Positions 13,743 to 16,307 of a DNA stretch of 16,307 nt are shown here, in pieces. Each line of letters opens with the position of its first letter. Position 1 is the first letter of the stretch. The DNA comes from Elusimicrobiota bacterium. Lineage in GTDB: Bacteria; Elusimicrobiota; Elusimicrobia; JACQJN01. A program made the translations under genes and the position numbers. The stretch covers positions 1-16,307 of the forward strand of contig JACQJM010000180.1 in the NCBI GenBank assembly GCA_016205045.1, written 5' to 3'. The notes under the pieces are model-generated. The model was not told where the DNA came from and made no database searches. It saw only the letters and a list, made by a program, of their open reading frames with translations.

Positions 13743-14517
13743 GACTCAAAAACCCTCGAGTTCTCATGAAACTGGCTACTGTGATCATCGCCAAAAACGC
13801 CAACCATTGTGAAATAGAAAGTCCCAACAGGAAACCACCGCGGGAGTCTCCTCGAACAAACTCCACCAAGAAACGAAGGATGGCATAGAGCAGAATATAC
13901 AGCAAGAAAACAGACCCCGGCCGAGAGACAATTTTGGATTGTCTAATAAAGAAAAAATGAAGAAAGAGAAATACAGCAAAGTTCCCCAAAGCTTCATAAA
14001 GCTGCGTGGGATGCAGAGGAATTCCCCACAGTGCAGGCTCCACAAGGCAATTGGCATCTGTAAACCTAACTCCCCAAGCCAGTGACGTCGCTTTTCCATA
14101 ACAACAGCCTGCCGAGAAACAACCCAGACGGCCTATCGCATGGCCCAAAGCCAGAGCAGGTCCAAAATAATCCGCACAACTCCAGAAATCTAAATTTCTA
14201 CGGCGAGCAAACCAGACTCCCAACCCCAACGCCCCCAAAAAACCGCCATAAAACACAAATCCGTACCGCAAATCCTGTAAGAATTCCCAAAAACTCTCTC
14301 CCCCGATTCCATGTAAAAGGAGAAACAGGATTTTGCCTCCTCCTAAAGCTCCCAAAAAGAGTAAGTAAATTAATTTCCAAAAAGCGTCCTCCGTAATCGC
14401 CATTTGGTTTCGATGGAAGGCAAGATATAAAATGGCCGCAAAATAGCCTAAAGCCACCAAAACACCGTAGGTGGCGATGGGAAATAAATGGTCAACCCAG
14501 AAGAGGATGGGGTGCAT
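13723..14517 (-). CDS. lgt: Prolipoprotein diacylglyceryl transferase
   Basis: Lgt transfers diacylglycerol from phosphatidylglycerol to the lipobox cysteine of prolipoproteins at the inner membrane. The 264-residue protein has about seven hydrophobic segments, beginning with the family-like PIATYGVLVALGYFAAILY. The signature region is GHAIGRLGCFSAGCCYGK (125-142) with the essential arginine Arg130, followed by PLHPTQLYEALGNF (167-180) and a late RFLVEFVRGD. Tyr90-Gly-Gly occupies the position of the E. coli His-Gly-Gly motif. The Cys-rich GCCYG variant is known in non-proteobacterial Lgt proteins. Its 3' end overlaps the pseudouridine synthase start. Confidence 0.94.
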   Translation of the reverse strand: MHPILFWVDHLFPIATYGVLVALGYFAAILYLAFHRNQMAITEDAFWKLIYLLFLGALGGGKILFLLLHGIGGESFWEFLQDLRYGFVFYGGFLGALGLGVWFARRRNLDFWSCADYFGPALALGHAIGRLGCFSAGCCYGKATSLAWGVRFTDANCLVEPALWGIPLHPTQLYEALGNFAVFLFLHFFFIRQSKIVSRPGSVFLLYILLYAILRFLVEFVRGDSRGGFLLGLSISQWLAFLAMITVASFMRTRGFLSHAEKNR

Positions 14518-14529
14518 AAATAGTAACGA

Positions 14530-14557
14530 CAGTTTACGGTTTACAGTTTACGATCTA
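14530..14557. repeat. Heptamer repeat between the HAD gene and lgt
   Basis: Four units on the plus strand: CAGTTTA, CGGTTTA, CAGTTTA and CGATCTA. On the minus strand the last unit (TAGATCG) contains the TAG stop of the HAD phosphatase gene, so the repeat sets the C-terminal end of that protein. Confidence 0.78.
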
Positions 14558-15301
14558 CCGCTTAAGGTCACGGAGAACGTTCAAAACAGCATTAAAGTTT
14601 TTAAATGGCTTTGCGGGGACATGGTATTTACGGCAGAGACGCAAAAGCGTACCCCGAGCAAAAACACTATCGGCTTTTTTAGCCGCTTCCAAATCGCTTC
14701 CTCCATCTCCTGCAAAGAGAACCTTAAATCCACGCTTCTTATGCCATACCACCCTTTTCGCCTTAAACTTATCCAGAGTCGACCCATTGAGATAGCGATA
14801 ATGGACGTCCCAGCCTTTTGAACCGCATTTAGCCTGTGCACAATGCACCTTGATCTTTTCCAGTCCCCATCGGCGGAGCAGAGGATGGATATAAAAATCC
14901 AGTCCGCCACTGACAATCTCAATAGGAATCTTTTTCTTTTGGCAGAGCAGAAGCAAAGATTTAAAACCGGGTCTTAAACGGCCGACACGATGTATAAAAC
15001 GAAGCAACTCCTTCTCGGTAGCCTTTACCGCTCTGAACTTCTCCCGCACCCAATTTTCCGTAACGGTATCTGGATCGTAAGAACTATGGACATCTTTAAA
15101 ACTAATCGAGGTGTAATGAAGCAGGATGGCATCAGCAATATCTCTTAAAGTGATCGTCCCATCAAAATCGACAACCACGGCCCACCGTTGCTTTGCAACG
15201 GTCCGAAGTCCCTGCCTGGCCCCTCCTCTCCCCTCCTCTCCGGCGGGCAGGCGGCGGGTAGGCGGCAGGCAGGCAACGTCCAAAGTCTTAAGCCTTGTCA
15301 T
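14555..15301 (-). CDS. HAD-superfamily (subfamily IB-like) phosphatase
   Basis: Four HAD motifs are present: DFDGT with the nucleophile Asp45 and Asp47, the motif II serine in EIVSGGLDFY, a lysine in KFKAKRVV, and FAGDGGSDLEAAKKAD. The helical cap between motifs I and II and the overall order match the SerB/MtnX-like group that acts on small phosphorylated metabolites. The substrate is unknown. The frame opens with ATG at 15301, but residues 1-39 (LPPTRRLPAGEEGRGGARQG and so on) are low-complexity sequence from G+C-rich repeats and a hairpin, not HAD fold. A GTG four codons before DFDG (15178) is the only internal alternative start seen. The stop codon lies in another heptamer array. Confidence 0.82.
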   Translation of the reverse strand: MTRLKTLDVACLPPTRRLPAGEEGRGGARQGLRTVAKQRWAVVVDFDGTITLRDIADAILLHYTSISFKDVHSSYDPDTVTENWVREKFRAVKATEKELLRFIHRVGRLRPGFKSLLLLCQKKKIPIEIVSGGLDFYIHPLLRRWGLEKIKVHCAQAKCGSKGWDVHYRYLNGSTLDKFKAKRVVWHKKRGFKVLFAGDGGSDLEAAKKADSVFARGTLLRLCRKYHVPAKPFKNFNAVLNVLRDLKR

Positions 15302-15351
15302 AGAAGATCATTAAATCCAACATTGGACCCTGGACATTGAACCTTGGACTT
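15184..15351. repeat. Composite repeat at the 5' end of the HAD gene and in the adjacent gap
   Basis: Three parts are visible. ACCGTTGC-TTT-GCAACGGT is a perfect 8-bp hairpin (15184-15202). A C/T-rich then G-rich tract with repeated GGCAGGC and GGCGGG words follows (about 15212-15275). A 7-bp-period array has a left arm GTCCAAA, GTCTTAA (15278-15291) and a right arm TGGACCC, TGGACAT, TGAACCT, TGGACTT (15324-15351) in inverted orientation. The right arm ends 3 bp from the stop of the metallohydrolase gene. Confidence 0.75.
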
Positions 15352-15354
15352 TCA

Positions 15355-15990
15355 CTAGAATCCAACGACCCGAAGAAATTCGGGAAGATTTTTTTGACTC
15401 AGGGCTAGATAGGGATTTTCTTTCTTCTCCTCTTTTAAAGGAGCGCAAGGTTTATCCCCATAATTATGTCCCGGCAGAATAAGGGTTTGGTCGGGCAGAG
15501 TCGAAATTTTCTTTAAGCTTTGGTACATCTTCTCGGGATCGGAGTTCGGCAGATCCACCCGGCCGCACCCCTTAATAAAAAGAGTGTCTCCGGTAACCAA
15601 CTGGTCCTTAAGCATGAGACAAATGGAGCCATGGGTGTGTCCCGGGGTATGGAGAAAAGAAAGATTTAAATTTCCGATGGATAAAGAATCTCCCCCCACC
15701 ACCATTTTGAGGTTTCCCAAATAAGATTTCAACGCATAGGCGTCTTCTTTGTGAATATGGACGGGAACATCGTAAGATTTCAGAACTTCTCCGATTCCGT
15801 TGGTATGATCCGGGTGGTTATGGGTAATTAGAATTTTAGTTAATGTATACCCTTCTTCCTTAATTTCTTTGAGGATGGTGGGCACATCCCAAGCCGGATC
15901 CACCACCGCACACTCTTTTTTATCAGGATCGCCCAAAATATACACAAAGTTCGCCAGGGGACCTAGTTCTAATTGTTTTAGAAAAATCAT
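15355..15990 (-). CDS. Metallo-beta-lactamase-fold hydrolase, ETHE1/glyoxalase II-like
   Basis: The metal-site motifs are complete: THNHPDHTNG (His57, His59, Asp61, His62), HTPGHTHGS (His118), GDTLF (Asp135) and LPGHNYG (His175). GCGRVDLPNSDPEKMYQSL after GDTLF resembles the GDTLFxxGxGRxDLP pattern of persulfide dioxygenase and hydroxyacylglutathione hydrolase relatives. The length is 211 residues, shorter than classical glyoxalase II (about 250), which has an extra substrate domain. A thiol-ester or persulfide substrate is plausible but not shown. Its start overlaps the stop of the upstream small gene (ATGA), so the two are co-translated. Confidence 0.88.
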   Translation of the reverse strand: MIFLKQLELGPLANFVYILGDPDKKECAVVDPAWDVPTILKEIKEEGYTLTKILITHNHPDHTNGIGEVLKSYDVPVHIHKEDAYALKSYLGNLKMVVGGDSLSIGNLNLSFLHTPGHTHGSICLMLKDQLVTGDTLFIKGCGRVDLPNSDPEKMYQSLKKISTLPDQTLILPGHNYGDKPCAPLKEEKKENPYLALSQKNLPEFLRVVGF

Positions 15991-16238
15991 CCCACTAACT
16001 CCTTCAACTTTTTCCAGAAAAATACTCTTCGGGCAGCAGAATTAATCTCAAATCTCTTCCACGCCGCGCCCGCATGAATATCCCCAAATATTCCCGCAGG
16101 ATCCTCATGAAAATGGAGGAAAGCCTTAGACTTAAAGTAGAAAACACCTTTCTTTCTCTCTTTAAGCTCCGAGAATGCTCTGATTCTTTTAAGCAGCGGT
16201 TGAAGTTGTTTTAAAGTTTTGGGGCTTGCGTGTTTCAT
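15987..16238 (-). CDS. Small hypothetical protein with an FLHFHEDPAG motif
   Basis: This is an 83-residue basic protein. I do not recognise a characterised function. The segment KGVFYFKSKAFLHFHEDPAGIFGDIHAG (30-57) looks like a conserved core seen in uncharacterised small bacterial proteins that have FLHFH followed by a D-G-x-x-x-D pattern. The flanks are helical and lysine/arginine rich. No signal peptide or membrane segment is visible. The ATG has a GAGGAA ribosome site 8 bases upstream. The ATGA overlap with the metallohydrolase gene implies co-expression. Confidence 0.7.
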   Translation of the reverse strand: MKHASPKTLKQLQPLLKRIRAFSELKERKKGVFYFKSKAFLHFHEDPAGIFGDIHAGAAWKRFEINSAARRVFFWKKLKELVG

Positions 16239-16307
16239 TTGCCAGTTTCCTCACTAAATTCAAAGAAGTTAGACTTTTAGTAGAAATTCCCCGAATCCCC
16301 TCTCCCC

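Noticed and set aside
16289..16307. Another CCCCTCTCCCC-type palindrome at the right edge
   Set aside because: Only a half-site is visible before the window ends, so it cannot be supported.

Overview
The window is a dense bacterial chromosomal segment of moderate G+C with no phage, transposase, CRISPR, tRNA or rRNA genes recognised. A prolipoprotein diacylglyceryl transferase (Lgt) implies a bacterium that makes lipoproteins. The gene content (riboflavin operon running into nusB and ligA, a DUF4912 protein next to a GH57 branching enzyme, threonine and proline catabolism) plus numerous short-period repeats suggest an uncultured lineage such as Omnitrophota or a neighbouring candidate phylum. 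That placement is an inference from gene context only and has low confidence.

Layout. (1) 1-6204, plus strand: ribE (5' end outside the window), ribBA, ribH, nusB, ligA and a purH-like gene are packed with gaps of 0-10 bp or short overlaps and look like one operon. RibBA, RibH and RibE convert GTP and ribulose 5-phosphate to riboflavin. (2) 6205-6850: two palindromes, then a toxin-antitoxin pair (ribbon-helix-helix antitoxin and RelE/ParE toxin) with its own strong promoter and operator-like repeats, closed by a terminator-like hairpin. (3) 6847-10163, minus strand: proline dehydrogenase, threonine dehydrogenase, then 2-amino-3-ketobutyrate CoA ligase, an amino-acid catabolic set. (4) 10164-10646: a gene-poor region with two structured elements that share the same terminal inverted repeats. 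(5) 10647-12736, plus strand: DUF4912 protein and GH57 glucan branching enzyme. (6) 12780-16238, minus strand: a small conserved-type hypothetical protein, an ETHE1/glyoxalase-II-like metallohydrolase, a HAD-IB phosphatase, lgt and an RluA/RluD-type pseudouridine synthase.

The most unusual feature is a set of short tandem repeats placed at gene junctions and inside genes. Each locus has its own unit sequence, but the unit length is nearly always 7 bp (8 bp at one locus). Several loci have two arms in inverted orientation. They supply stop codons (ribBA, the HAD gene), a start codon (ribH) and in-frame peptide insertions (RibE, the pseudouridine synthase, probably the HAD protein). A separate G/C-rich palindrome family is inserted in frame in ligA next to the catalytic lysine and recurs between tdh and kbl. 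Two enzymes of the first operon also look biochemically altered: PurH lacks the IMP cyclohydrolase active-site segment, and RibH lacks the usual catalytic histidine.
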